From assembly GCF_023151555.2 (NCBI RefSeq), contig NZ_CP100425.1:1116001-1180000 (forward strand): 64,000 nucleotides of DNA, in the 5' to 3' direction. This stretch comes from Photobacterium sp. CCB-ST2H9 (GTDB taxonomy: Bacteria > Pseudomonadota > Gammaproteobacteria > Enterobacterales > Vibrionaceae). The notes under the pieces are model-generated. The model did no database searches and had not been told where the DNA came from. It saw nothing but the letters and a program-made list of their open reading frames with translations. Shown one piece after another: positions 33,734-41,832 of this stretch (its first letter is position 1; every line of letters starts with the position of its first letter). Both the position numbers and the translations under genes were made by a program.

Positions 33734-34057
33734 ATGATGAAAAAAATGATGAAATTGTCACTACTGCTGGCATGCACCGTGTATTCACAGGCAAGTCTGG
33801 CTGAAATTTGCTCTCAAAATTATAATGAATTGCCTGGTCTGGTCGGCCTTGATTCTGCATCAGGAAATATTTATGCAACAACAAGATCGAATACGAATGA
33901 ATGCTCATGCTCTGAAGTTCGTTTTACAAAAGAAAATACAGATACAGATACCGCACTCAGCATTTTGCTGGCAGCCAAAATGGCGAATAAAAAAGTCAGA
34001 GTCGATTTAAAAGATAAGAATGACTGCAATACAGCGTATCGGGTTTATGTACATTGA
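33734..34057 (+). CDS. Small secreted protein, family shared with 25698-26039
   Basis: 107 residues from the ATG at 33734 (AAGGGCTAT upstream); the frame is open further upstream but that part lacks coding character. The signal peptide is KKMMKLSLLLACTVYSQASLA. The mature protein has five cysteines (EIC, ECSCSE, DC region), probably disulfide-linked, and the block SILLAAKMANKKVRVDL with the ending YRVYVH. This mirrors the small secreted protein encoded at 25698-26039. AT-rich composition and the lack of linked genes suggest an acquired single gene. Function unknown; a compact extracellular binding protein is likely. Confidence 0.62.
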   Translation: MMKKMMKLSLLLACTVYSQASLAEICSQNYNELPGLVGLDSASGNIYATTRSNTNECSCSEVRFTKENTDTDTALSILLAAKMANKKVRVDLKDKNDCNTAYRVYVH

Positions 34058-34258
34058 TTTAAATTTGAATCAGTGAATATAACATGTAATAAAAATTATG
34101 TGTTCTGATTTTTCAGAGCACATATCTATATAATAATGACGATTAAACGTTACTTTAGATAGTCAGTGTGTCTGTTTGTATTATGGTCTGAAACTTTTAA
34201 AAGGATGAATAAAAGTATCATGCAGTGATGAAAATCCACACTATGATTTGGAAGTTTT

Positions 34259-35113
34259 ATGCATATTTTTACACTGAAAAAATCTTATGTGAATAGGATA
34301 AAATTTGTTTTTTTGCTCAGCTTTTTATTGCTTATTTTAGTGAATCTTTGGCCGTTTCTGCCCGATGAAAAAATTGGTGATCCTGAAGAAACTTTTCAGA
34401 TGTCTTTATGCGCGAGTATTTTTCTTGTTCTTTTCATGGCCTATGCAGGGTATGAATTCCGGAAGTTATACCAATATGATATTGAGTGTGATGATAATGG
34501 CTTATGGCATAAATATAAAGGAAAAGACAATGGTTTTGTGTCTTGGCTGGATATATCAGAAGTAAAAGAAAAATTTATCACGCAACGCTTGGATATACAT
34601 GATTTTAGTGGGAAGAACATCATTCGTGTTTCCTATGATTTGACTGAATATGATTTATTGAGAAGCCATATTGTCGAAAGCATGCCAGCAGAAGGTGGTG
34701 ACTACGACAGAGATGTATTCAAAAAAATTTTTGGCTATCATCTTTTCATGATATTTGGCACAGTCTTCGTTTCAGCCCTTATGATCATGTGGGCTGAGAC
34801 ATCAGATTCTATATTTCTTGGTTATACAGGGCTCGCCTTTATTTTGGTGGTTTTTTCTTATGAGTATTTAAAGACACCGACAGGTATCTGCTTGGGCAAT
34901 CACGCTATCGAAATTCGTTATCCTTTGTCAAAAAAAGAAATGAAATTTCATGAAATTCAGGGGGTTCATCTAGTGGATCAATTTGAGAGAGGTCACCGTA
35001 TTCCTGAAGTATGGGTTGTCTCAAAGCGTAGAGATAAACCTTTCAAGCTGAGATCATTTGGGGTTGATGCCAATGTGCTGTATAGAGCAATTCTGAAAAG
35101 GATACCGTCCTAA
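34259..35113 (+). CDS. Membrane protein with two PH-like halves, unknown function
   Basis: 284 residues. Two halves have the same plan. Residues about 15-70 and 160-205 each hold two transmembrane helices. Each pair is followed by a soluble beta-rich segment of about 70 residues (IECDDNGLWHKYKGKDNGFVSW...; ICLGNHAIEIRYPLSKKEMKFHEI...) that resembles bacterial PH-type domains in spacing. The protein probably arose by internal duplication. It is AT-rich compared with neighbours. No enzymatic motif is seen. It stands alone between gaps of about 200 and 400 bases. Confidence 0.6.
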   Translation: MHIFTLKKSYVNRIKFVFLLSFLLLILVNLWPFLPDEKIGDPEETFQMSLCASIFLVLFMAYAGYEFRKLYQYDIECDDNGLWHKYKGKDNGFVSWLDISEVKEKFITQRLDIHDFSGKNIIRVSYDLTEYDLLRSHIVESMPAEGGDYDRDVFKKIFGYHLFMIFGTVFVSALMIMWAETSDSIFLGYTGLAFILVVFSYEYLKTPTGICLGNHAIEIRYPLSKKEMKFHEIQGVHLVDQFERGHRIPEVWVVSKRRDKPFKLRSFGVDANVLYRAILKRIPS

Positions 35114-35522
35114 GTTCCTTCACTGTTTCTGTTGGCTCAAAAAAACAGAAAAGGTTGATGGCGCAGCGCATGTGAGAAACGATCGGGAACTAGAAACATC
35201 AGGCTTTATCGTTTGTTCAGTCTCGCTGGCTCAGGTGTCTGGCCTGTCGGTTGGGAATGGATACTGAGAACACATTCTTGACGTCTGAGTGAAGTTGATA
35301 ACAGTTTTTATTGTGATCTTCCTGAAATCACAGATGTATTTGTTTCGTATCATGCCGAATTGAAATACGGCATCCGGCATGTGCAGAAAACAGCCCGTGG
35401 TGATCTTCGTCAAGTGCAGTTTTATGTATGGATAACGAATGTCGAACAACTTATCGCAGAAAAGTTTCATCAATCACGGTCATACTATACTTCGCCTTTT
35501 CAATCGCACAGGAAGATGGGAA
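35114..35522. other. Non-coding stretch before the DUF4260 gene
   Basis: About 410 bases. A possible imperfect hairpin CATGCCG...CGGCATG lies around 35352-35381. No gene with a plausible start or coding bias is seen; short open frames here are broken or lack ribosome sites. Confidence 0.45.
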
Positions 35523-35924
35523 ATGTCATCAGCAACCGGAAATGTTCGCACATTGCTTCGAATGGAAGGATTGTGCCTTTTTGTCATCTCATTACTTGTT
35601 TATGCGCACTTTAACATGTCGTGGTCGACATTTGCCTGGTTCATCTTTGCACCAGATCTTGCCTTGTTCGCTTACCTTTTTCATTCGAAGCTGGGCGCAA
35701 TTGCTTACAATCTGACTCATTCGCTGGTCGGTGCATTGACCATGATTGCCGTTGGTTATTTGAATGCATCGGATCTGTTGATTCAGGCTGGATTAATCTG
35801 GTGCGCGCATATTGGTTTTGATCGTGCGCTGGGTTATGGCCTGAAATATGCGTCGGGCTTTCATTACACACATTTGGGACAAATCGGAAAGCGTCCGATC
35901 ACAGCGCAGGAGAACCAGCTCTGA
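35523..35924 (+). CDS. DUF4260-family membrane protein
   Basis: 133 residues from the ATG at 35523 (GGAAGATGGGAA upstream). After a short N-terminus, LLRMEGLCLFVISLLVYAHF begins the first of about three to four hydrophobic helices. FAPDLALFAYLFHSKLGAIAYNLTHS and WCAHIGFDRALGYGLKYASGFHYTHLG are the family's conserved blocks, with several conserved Asp, His and Arg residues. The family is widespread and uncharacterised. Inner-membrane location is predicted. Confidence 0.82.
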   Translation: MSSATGNVRTLLRMEGLCLFVISLLVYAHFNMSWSTFAWFIFAPDLALFAYLFHSKLGAIAYNLTHSLVGALTMIAVGYLNASDLLIQAGLIWCAHIGFDRALGYGLKYASGFHYTHLGQIGKRPITAQENQL

Positions 35925-35995
35925 TGCTGAGATTCAGGTTGATGCTGTCTGGTGAATTGGCCAGTTGAAAACTGTAAATAAATTGGGAGGTTTTC

Positions 35996-36553
35996 GTGAA
36001 TATAGAACTTCAATTAGCGACAGAACATCACCTGGATGGGTTCTTTGCTTATTTAGATAGACACCTTCGGGAAAATGGAATCGGTTCGACACCATTCTTT
36101 CAGCCGTTATCTGCCGAAGCGTCGAAATTGACGCCAGAGCTGGAGCAGCGTTTCAGGTTGGCAGTGCCTCGTGAGATTGATGAGCTTGGCTGGCGGAAGC
36201 TGTTTATCGCAACAGAGGGTGATGCAGTGATCGGTCATATTGATATCAGGCCGTATCCTGACCGCCATACTGAGCATCGGGTGTTGCTGGGGATGGGGGT
36301 TGACGCTGCTGTCAGAGGACAAGGTTTAGGAACCCAGCTCATTGCTTTTCTCATCGACTGGGTCCGAACCCATACGGCCATTGAATATATCGATCTTTGG
36401 TTTCTTTCTGAAAATCATGCAGCGAAAGCGCTTTACCGAAAGTGTGGCTTTATCAAGTGTGGCGAAATTGAAGATAAGTTCCGAATCGATGGAAAATCAC
36501 ATGCTTACACCATGATGTCCCTGACGGTGAACCGAAATTTTAATGCCGCGTGA
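35996..36553 (+). CDS. GNAT-family N-acetyltransferase
   Basis: 185 residues, GTG start with GGGAGG upstream. The acetyl-CoA-binding motif is MGVDAAVRGQGLGTQLIAFLIDW (about residues 99-121). The C-terminal segment ENHAAKALYRKCGFIKCGEIEDKFRIDG is typical of ribosomal-protein or small-molecule acetyltransferases. The N-terminal 50 residues (LDRHLRENGIGSTPFFQPLS) are an extra piece shared by one subgroup of these enzymes. The substrate is unknown. Probably a single-gene unit. Confidence 0.82.
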   Translation: MNIELQLATEHHLDGFFAYLDRHLRENGIGSTPFFQPLSAEASKLTPELEQRFRLAVPREIDELGWRKLFIATEGDAVIGHIDIRPYPDRHTEHRVLLGMGVDAAVRGQGLGTQLIAFLIDWVRTHTAIEYIDLWFLSENHAAKALYRKCGFIKCGEIEDKFRIDGKSHAYTMMSLTVNRNFNAA

Positions 36554-36732
36554 TCCGTCAGATGACAACTCGCATTAAACCTGGTGATGCGATTCATTGT
36601 GTTGCGTGACTGATGGGCTGAAGTCTGTTGATCACCCAATGATTTCAAGAGGGATGTGTAAAAGTGAGTCACCAAAGATCCCTGTGATGGTTCACACTCA
36701 TAGTCCGGTTTTCTCAAAAATAGGATGTCATT

Positions 36733-37149
36733 ATGAGTGGGTTGGCTGAACAAGCGCTGCAGTTCTTTGATGCGTGTGAAACAGGGAAAGGTTGGGAAGT
36801 TTGTAAAACCTATTGTCATTCCGATGCGACTTTTTCAGCGCAGGCTGCGGCGCTTGCTGATATCAGGACAATTCAGGGGTATACCGAATGGACGAAAGGT
36901 CTGTTTGGCCCGATACCCGATGGCCACTATGAGCTGCGTTTCTTTGCCGAGGACTCAGAGCGTGCCTGTGTGGCGGCTTATGCGGTCTATCACGGTACAA
37001 ATACCGGACCGGGTGGCCCGGTTGATCCGACAGGTAAAACGGTGGCGGCGGACTACGTATACGTCATGCAGTTTGAGGGAAACCTCATCCGGCATATGAC
37101 AAAAATCTGGAATGATGGCTTTAGCCTCCAGCAGCTGGGCTGGGTCTAA
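36733..37149 (+). CDS. NTF2/SnoaL-like protein
   Basis: 138 residues in one cone-shaped alpha+beta fold. AEQALQFFDACETGKGWEVCKTYCHSDATFSAQAA at the start and YVYVMQFEGNLIRHMTKIWNDG at the end are typical of SnoaL-like polyketide-cyclase/NTF2 proteins. The pocket may bind a small molecule. No partner gene points to a pathway. AGGATG precedes the ATG. Confidence 0.78.
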   Translation: MSGLAEQALQFFDACETGKGWEVCKTYCHSDATFSAQAAALADIRTIQGYTEWTKGLFGPIPDGHYELRFFAEDSERACVAAYAVYHGTNTGPGGPVDPTGKTVAADYVYVMQFEGNLIRHMTKIWNDGFSLQQLGWV

Positions 37150-37164
37150 AGTTTTTATTCCGGG

Positions 37165-37183
37165 GCATGCACAATGTGCATGC
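37165..37183. repeat. Perfect inverted repeat after the NTF2-like gene
   Basis: GCATGCACA / TGTGCATGC around a single A, 16 bases after the stop codon. It may be part of a two-hairpin transcription end with the terminator at 37205, or an operator for the next gene. Confidence 0.45.
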
Positions 37184-37204
37184 AGCATACTTCCGTTAAA
37201 AAAT

Positions 37205-37237
37205 GGCACGCTTGAACCGCCAAGTGTGCCTTTCTTT
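37205..37237 (+). terminator. Rho-independent terminator after the NTF2-like gene
   Basis: A ten-pair stem GGCACGCTTG / CAAGTGTGCC (one G-T pair) with a six-base loop is followed by TTTCTTT. Confidence 0.75.
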
Positions 37238-37313
37238 ATGGATGTGAATTTCCATCATTCATTGATGAATATTGTTGTTCCTATTTCAGGATAGTTTTAA
37301 AGAAGGAAAAGAG

Positions 37314-37751
37314 ATGCACCCGAACCGGCACGCGATTGCTTTTGGAAGTCTTGTATTTTTAATGGTTGTGATTGTTGGCAGTATTTTACTGACGCTGTGG
37401 GCCTGGCCTCAGTACAAAGTGTATAAGCAGGAAATGGATGGGATTGCGGCGCTGAAAGAAGCGGAATGGAGCAAAAAGATTCTGATTGAAGAAGCAAAAG
37501 CGAGAGAACAGGCTTCACTCATGCAGGCAAAAGCCAGAATTACTCTGGCGAAAGCTGAAGGCCAGGCCGATATAGAGCGGGCAAAAGCTGCAGCTGAAGC
37601 GAACCGAATTATTGGCGAATCGCTGAAAAATAATGAAGAGTATCTTCGTTATGTGTGGATCAAAGGGCTTCAGGACGGTAAAGGGGAGCGAATTTATATT
37701 CCGACAGAAGCCGGTTTACCAATTCTGGAAGCAGGCAAAGCACAAAACTGA
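37314..37751 (+). CDS. Small SPFH-tail-like membrane protein
   Basis: 145 residues from the ATG at 37314 (AAGGAAAAGAG upstream). One membrane helix (about residues 10-32, AFGSLVFLMVVIVGSILLTLWAW) is followed by a long charged coiled coil (residues 45-105, repeated AKARxQA/AEGQAD units). It ends with YLRYVWIKGLQDGKGERIYIPTEAGLPILEAGK. This matches the C-terminal part of SPFH/prohibitin-like proteins (HflK/C, YdhA-like) without the SPFH domain itself. It may be a stand-alone oligomerising membrane protein or a truncated derivative. Function unknown. Confidence 0.65.
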   Translation: MHPNRHAIAFGSLVFLMVVIVGSILLTLWAWPQYKVYKQEMDGIAALKEAEWSKKILIEEAKAREQASLMQAKARITLAKAEGQADIERAKAAAEANRIIGESLKNNEEYLRYVWIKGLQDGKGERIYIPTEAGLPILEAGKAQN

Positions 37752-37874
37752 CAGTCAGCACTTCACCTGAGTTGCTGAGACTGTTCAGATGAACAATACG
37801 CCGAATGCTGCATCATATTGAAGCAGAGTTATATTGATGCAGCGTTTAATTGAATCATCAGCATGGAGGAATCA

Positions 37875-38831
37875 GTGCGTCAGTCAATCTCAGCTTTATT
37901 CGTCATCTTTGCCGTGCTGTTCATCCCGGTCGCAGCAAGTGCACCGTCGCTCAACAATCGGGCAGAGAAGGCTTCAGGTGTCGTGCAACAGTCCATCATG
38001 ATTGATGGATTGCAACGCAGTTATTATGTTCACTTTCCATCGGTTTCCCGGACACCGGCCAGATTGCCTCTGGTGCTGGTGCTCCATGGCGGCGGAAGAG
38101 GGAATGGTCTCACGCCTGCCCGCTATATGGGATTTACGGCATTGGCAGACCGCGAACATTTCATTGTGGCATACCCCAATGGTGTAGATGCTTTTTGGCG
38201 TGACGGCAGAGACCTGACATTTCGTGGTGATATTGAAGGACGAGTTGATGATGTTGCGTATATTTCTGCGCTCATCGATCGTTTTGTTCATCAATATCAT
38301 GTTGATCCGAAGCGGGTGTATGTCACCGGCATTTCCAACGGCGGTATGATGACCTTGCGCTTGGGATGTGAACTCAGTGCTAAATTGGCCGCCATTGCCC
38401 CGATTGCGGCCAATACTCCCAGGCGCATATACAATACCTGTCAGCCAGCAGCTTCGCTTCCTGTCCTTGTGATGAATGGTACGGCAGATCCTCTGGTACC
38501 TTATGATGGCGGGGATGTCCGTTTTTTTCGTCAAAGGCGGGGGAAAGTGGTTTCAACGCAAGAGACAGTGTTGTTTTGGCGACAGCAGAATCAGTGCCGT
38601 GGTATGCCAGAAACCCGACAATTACCGGATCGGGACACAGGTGACAGTTCGCGAGTGACCCGGACAATTTATGGAAGCTCATGTCCGGTGGAAATGTATA
38701 CGGTCATTGGTGGCGGTCATACTCTGCCGGGCAGTGACTTGCCCGATCTTCCCCGGATTTTGGGACAGAAAAACAGAGATATTGACGGAGCAGCAGTCAT
38801 CTGGACATTTTTTAAAAATCATTCGAGATAA
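37875..38831 (+). CDS. Secreted alpha/beta-hydrolase, PHB-depolymerase/feruloyl-esterase (LpqC) type
   Basis: 318 residues. The GTG at 37875 is preferred because GGAGG precedes it by six bases; the ATG at 37863 overlaps that site. The signal peptide is about 22 residues (SALFVIFAVLFIPVAASA). The hydrolase core has LVLVLHGGGRGNG (oxyanion strand), the nucleophile elbow GISNGGMM, the acid in NGTADPLVPYDGG and the catalytic His in IGGGHTLPG. Four cysteines fit periplasmic disulfides. It would cleave esters of polyhydroxybutyrate, aromatic acids or sugars outside the cytoplasm. The small membrane gene starts just after its stop. Confidence 0.82.
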   Translation: MRQSISALFVIFAVLFIPVAASAPSLNNRAEKASGVVQQSIMIDGLQRSYYVHFPSVSRTPARLPLVLVLHGGGRGNGLTPARYMGFTALADREHFIVAYPNGVDAFWRDGRDLTFRGDIEGRVDDVAYISALIDRFVHQYHVDPKRVYVTGISNGGMMTLRLGCELSAKLAAIAPIAANTPRRIYNTCQPAASLPVLVMNGTADPLVPYDGGDVRFFRQRRGKVVSTQETVLFWRQQNQCRGMPETRQLPDRDTGDSSRVTRTIYGSSCPVEMYTVIGGGHTLPGSDLPDLPRILGQKNRDIDGAAVIWTFFKNHSR

Positions 38832-38834
38832 TTG

Positions 38835-39083
38835 ATGATGAAGTTCATTGCCATGTTTGGATGGATATTCTTGATTGGTTCGCTTGCCCTGTTTGCCAGT
38901 GACTGGTTTCCGGTGAGTGTATCCTCCGAACCATTTACGTCATTCTCCGGGACCGACGACTATGCGCGTGTGGTTTCAGGTCATGACAGCGAATGGGAAC
39001 TCCTGGCGGAGATGAAACTACCAGCTTTATTCACTGGCCTGCTGATGATTGTTTATGCTTGGTACCGCGGCCGTTCAAAGTAA
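38835..39083 (+). CDS. Small two-span membrane protein
   Basis: 82 residues starting three bases after the esterase stop (ATGATG at 38835 or 38838). Two hydrophobic helices, about residues 4-22 (FIAMFGWIFLIGSLALFAS) and 60-76 (LPALFTGLLMIVYAWYR), flank a polar loop of about 35 residues. No family recognised. Probably co-transcribed with the esterase. Confidence 0.55.
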   Translation: MMKFIAMFGWIFLIGSLALFASDWFPVSVSSEPFTSFSGTDDYARVVSGHDSEWELLAEMKLPALFTGLLMIVYAWYRGRSK

Positions 39084-39155
39084 ATTGAAAACTATTTAAA
39101 TGGTTCTTTGGAAAATAAATGTTGATAGCTTTTTCAATGAAATGGTTTGGTAAGC

Positions 39156-39596
39156 ATGATGATGAAAATAGAACAAGCGAAAAAGAAAGATCATCAGAAA
39201 TTGATAGAGATTTGGGAATCTTCCGTCAGAGCGACTCACGACTTTCTGAAGGAATCTGATCTGCAGGCCCTGAAGCCGCTCATTCTGAATCAGTATTTCG
39301 ATGCGGTAGACCTGAAGTGTGTCAGAAACCCGGATGGGGAAATCATGGGATTTTGTGGTGTACATGGTGACAATATTGAAATGCTTTTTGTTTCACCGGA
39401 TGTCCGGGGCAAAGGTGTGGGTTCTGCATTGGTGCATCATGCCATTCATGTTCAGAGTGTAAAGAAAGTGGATGTTAATGAGCAAAATGAACAAGCGTTA
39501 GGGTTTTATCAGCATTTGGGGTTTACGGTGACCAGCCGTTCGCCGCTGGACGGGCAAGGTAACCCTTATCCTATATTGCATCTGGTGCTCTGCTGA
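39156..39596 (+). CDS. GNAT-family acetyltransferase, YjaB-like
   Basis: 146 residues; any of three tandem ATGs from 39156 may start it. The sequence follows E. coli YjaB from end to end: IEIWESSVRATHDFL, MLFVSPDVRGKGVGSALV (acetyl-CoA motif), DVNEQNEQALGFYQHLGFTVTSRSPLDGQGNPYP. YjaB is an acetyltransferase of unknown physiological substrate. It stands alone just before the collar-protein locus. Confidence 0.85.
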   Translation: MMMKIEQAKKKDHQKLIEIWESSVRATHDFLKESDLQALKPLILNQYFDAVDLKCVRNPDGEIMGFCGVHGDNIEMLFVSPDVRGKGVGSALVHHAIHVQSVKKVDVNEQNEQALGFYQHLGFTVTSRSPLDGQGNPYPILHLVLC

Positions 39597-39864
39597 TCGT
39601 CTTTCCTCCTGATTCATTCAATCTCCCCGACATACGCTGCGAACGCTGACGGATACATATCGACTCATCAATCCATTGGTTGCCGGGTCGTTTTTTATCG
39701 CGATATCAATACTGTATGTTTTCTCTGTATATCCAGATGTGTTTGTATGATCGAACATCAAGTTTTCATGATCCGTTTTGTTGGAGGGGATTTCTTGCTC
39801 TACACCTAATGGGTGGAAACTGAAACATCCATCAGCAGTAAATGTAATTGTGACGGGAGGCGAC

Positions 39865-40161
39865 ATGGAGCAGTTTACTTTCGAACGACTGGAAAAAATG
39901 GTCGGCGAAAAAATATCAGTGGCATTGGATGACAAGACAACCCGAAATATTGAGATTACCGGTGTGCAACGGACAAACATGCAAAATAAGGCGTGGGATT
40001 CTTTTGCGTTGTATCTCAATTGTGGCGATTTAGAGGGTGGTATAGCACAGGGTACTTATTTATTCAGCCACCAGAAATTAGGTGAAGCAGCACTGTTTGT
40101 TTCCCCGAATTCTGAAAAAGAGCTGGAAGTGATTTTCTCCCGGAAGGCAGTCCAGTCTTAA
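39865..40161 (+). CDS. DUF6916-like small protein, first gene of the collar-protein cluster
   Basis: 98 residues from the ATG at 39865 (GGGAGGCGAC upstream). It is a beta-rich single domain (EQFTFERLEKMVGEKISVAL...FALYLNCGDLEGGIAQGTYLFSHQKLGEAALFVSP). I associate this pattern with DUF6916 proteins found beside microcystin-dependent-protein-like collar genes; the identification is from memory. It ends 15 bases before the first collar gene, so the four genes probably share one transcript. It could be a structural or chaperone partner of the collar proteins. Confidence 0.6.
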   Translation: MEQFTFERLEKMVGEKISVALDDKTTRNIEITGVQRTNMQNKAWDSFALYLNCGDLEGGIAQGTYLFSHQKLGEAALFVSPNSEKELEVIFSRKAVQS

Positions 40162-40176
40162 TCAGCAGAGGTGAGT

Positions 40177-40716
40177 ATGGAACCTTATATCGGTAATATT
40201 CAGATGTTTGGGGCATTTTTTGCACCCAGGAACTATGCGTTGTGTAATGGCCAAATCCTGGATATCAACCAGAACCAGGCACTCTATGTGCTCTTGGGAA
40301 ATACATTTGGCGGCACCCCGCAGTTGAATTTCCAATTACCGGATTTACAGGGGCGAATGCCGGTCAATCCCGGAACCCTCAAACCTTCAAACACGAATCT
40401 GAGTCAGGGACAACTTGGCGGCTTGGAGTCCGTTGCCTTGCTGCAATCAGAAATGCCTGCTCATAATCATGTCGTGAATGCTTCATCACAAGTGGGCGAC
40501 TCGCCAAGACCAAATAATAAAAAGCTGACGCAGCCGACGGTCTTTGCAGCATCAGCCCAGAATACATCTGTTTATTCGTTACCTGCCAATCTGGTGAAGA
40601 TGAATGGGCTGGCAATCGGTGCAACCGGTGCCGGTACTGCGCATAACAATATGCAGCCAAGTACCGCCGTGAATTTTTGCATTGCTTTGACCGGTATTTT
40701 CCCGAATAGAGATTGA
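40177..40716 (+). CDS. Tail-collar-domain protein 1 (MdpB-like)
   Basis: 179 residues from the ATG at 40177 (AGAGGTGAGT upstream; a GTG at 40171 is the alternative). It opens with YIGNIQMFGAFFAPRNYALCNGQ and LPDLQGRMPVNPG, the phage tail-collar motif (W/Y..C.G...P.L.GR.P.G). It closes with TAHNNMQPSTAVNFCIALTGIFP, the family's conserved end. Such proteins resemble phage T4 gp12-type fibre parts but are encoded in bacterial clusters, first named after microcystin-dependent protein MdpB. Location and function are unproven. First of three tandem paralogues. Confidence 0.82.
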   Translation: MEPYIGNIQMFGAFFAPRNYALCNGQILDINQNQALYVLLGNTFGGTPQLNFQLPDLQGRMPVNPGTLKPSNTNLSQGQLGGLESVALLQSEMPAHNHVVNASSQVGDSPRPNNKKLTQPTVFAASAQNTSVYSLPANLVKMNGLAIGATGAGTAHNNMQPSTAVNFCIALTGIFPNRD

Positions 40717-40730
40717 AATGGAGATTATTT

Positions 40731-41252
40731 ATGTCTACACGTTTTCTGTCGGAAATTACGCTTTTTGCGGGTAACTATTCACCTGAGCAGTGGGCATATT
40801 GCTACGGTGATGTGGTGCCTATTGTGAACAATGAAGCGCTGTATTCGTTGCTTGGAACCACCAATGGCGGGGATGGTCGCACAACATTTGCTTTGCCTGA
40901 TCTTCGGGGGCGCGTGCCGGTTGGGATGGGGCAGGGCAAAGGGCTGACACTCAGAAATCAGGGGAGTCGGTTCGGAGAAGAATCTGTGGTTCTTGACATT
41001 AAAAATCTGCCGGAACATACGCATTCACTCATCGCTTCTTCTGACAGCGCCGTCTCACCTGAACCCTCTTCCTCTTTTGTCCTGGGGAAAGCAAATCAGT
41101 ATTTTGCCAATCCGGCGGCAGAAGACATGGTTGCTATGAAAACGGACGCGATTGCATCCACGGGCAGCGGCCTGGCGCACAATAATATGGCACCCGTGCT
41201 GGCGCTGAATTTTATTATCTGCACAGCGGGTGTTTACCCGCAAAGAAGCTGA
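40731..41252 (+). CDS. Tail-collar-domain protein 2 (MdpB-like)
   Basis: 173 residues from the ATG at 40731 (GGAG upstream). Same plan as its neighbours: FLSEITLFAGNYSPEQWAYCYGD, then TFALPDLRGRVPVGMGQG, the histidine pair LPEHTHSL, and the ending LAHNNMAPVLALNFIICTAGVYP. The HxH motif could bind a metal, as in phage collar tips. The three paralogues differ enough to suggest distinct subunits of a heteromeric structure rather than recent duplicates. Confidence 0.82.
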   Translation: MSTRFLSEITLFAGNYSPEQWAYCYGDVVPIVNNEALYSLLGTTNGGDGRTTFALPDLRGRVPVGMGQGKGLTLRNQGSRFGEESVVLDIKNLPEHTHSLIASSDSAVSPEPSSSFVLGKANQYFANPAAEDMVAMKTDAIASTGSGLAHNNMAPVLALNFIICTAGVYPQRS

Positions 41253-41264
41253 GGGGATGGCAAG

Positions 41265-41795
41265 ATGAGTGAAGCATTTTACGGCGAAATCATGATGATG
41301 CCTTACAACTATGCGCCTCGTTACTGGGCCGTCTGTTACGGGCAGAAAATGAGCACTGTACAGAACCAGGCTTTGTTCTCCGTGATTCAGAATATTTTTG
41401 GTCCATGGGACCCGAACTATTTTTATCTGCCGGATCTCAGGGGCAGGGTACCTATGGGGGCAGGCCGGGGACCGGGGTTAACCCCATATCAGATTGGTAA
41501 TGTCATCGGGAGTGATCAGGTTTCATTGACCGATCAACAGATCCCGCCTCACACCCATCAGTTGTCGGGTACCTTTAAACCAGGTTCTACAGATGTTGCA
41601 CAGGGAGCCGTACCGGGTCTGTTGACGGATAGCATCACGGTTGAAAACCGATACAGTACAGGCGATGTTGATACCAAACTGAATCTTGGCAGTCTGGATA
41701 TGGCGGGTCAGAGCCTTCCGCATGAAAATATGCAGCCGTATCTGGCCATTAACTTTTGCATCTGTATTGACGGGGTTTATCCGGTCCGTTCATGA
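41265..41795 (+). CDS. Tail-collar-domain protein 3 (MdpB-like)
   Basis: 176 residues; GGGGATGGCAAG precedes the ATG. It contains FYGEIMMMPYNYAPRYWAVCYGQ, YFYLPDLRGRVPMGAGRG, the metal-type motif IPPHTHQL and the ending LPHENMQPYLAINFCICIDGVYP. It completes a tandem trio in the same order as seen in bacterial MdpB-like clusters. The subtilase gene begins 37 bases after its stop on the same strand. Confidence 0.82.
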   Translation: MSEAFYGEIMMMPYNYAPRYWAVCYGQKMSTVQNQALFSVIQNIFGPWDPNYFYLPDLRGRVPMGAGRGPGLTPYQIGNVIGSDQVSLTDQQIPPHTHQLSGTFKPGSTDVAQGAVPGLLTDSITVENRYSTGDVDTKLNLGSLDMAGQSLPHENMQPYLAINFCICIDGVYPVRS

Positions 41796-41832
41796 CGATG
41801 TTCAGGCTGTGACTGTCATTAAGGTATTTGGA

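Noticed and set aside
31364..39596. Possible superintegron cassette array, because many unrelated small genes lie on one strand
   Set aside because: No repeated VCR/attC-like sequences with paired core sites were found between the genes; spacers differ, and several neighbours are translationally coupled operons.
40177..41795. Collar genes as remnants of a second prophage
   Set aside because: No other phage genes flank them; a DUF6916-like gene, a GNAT and a subtilase do, which fits the bacterial MdpB-like cluster type.
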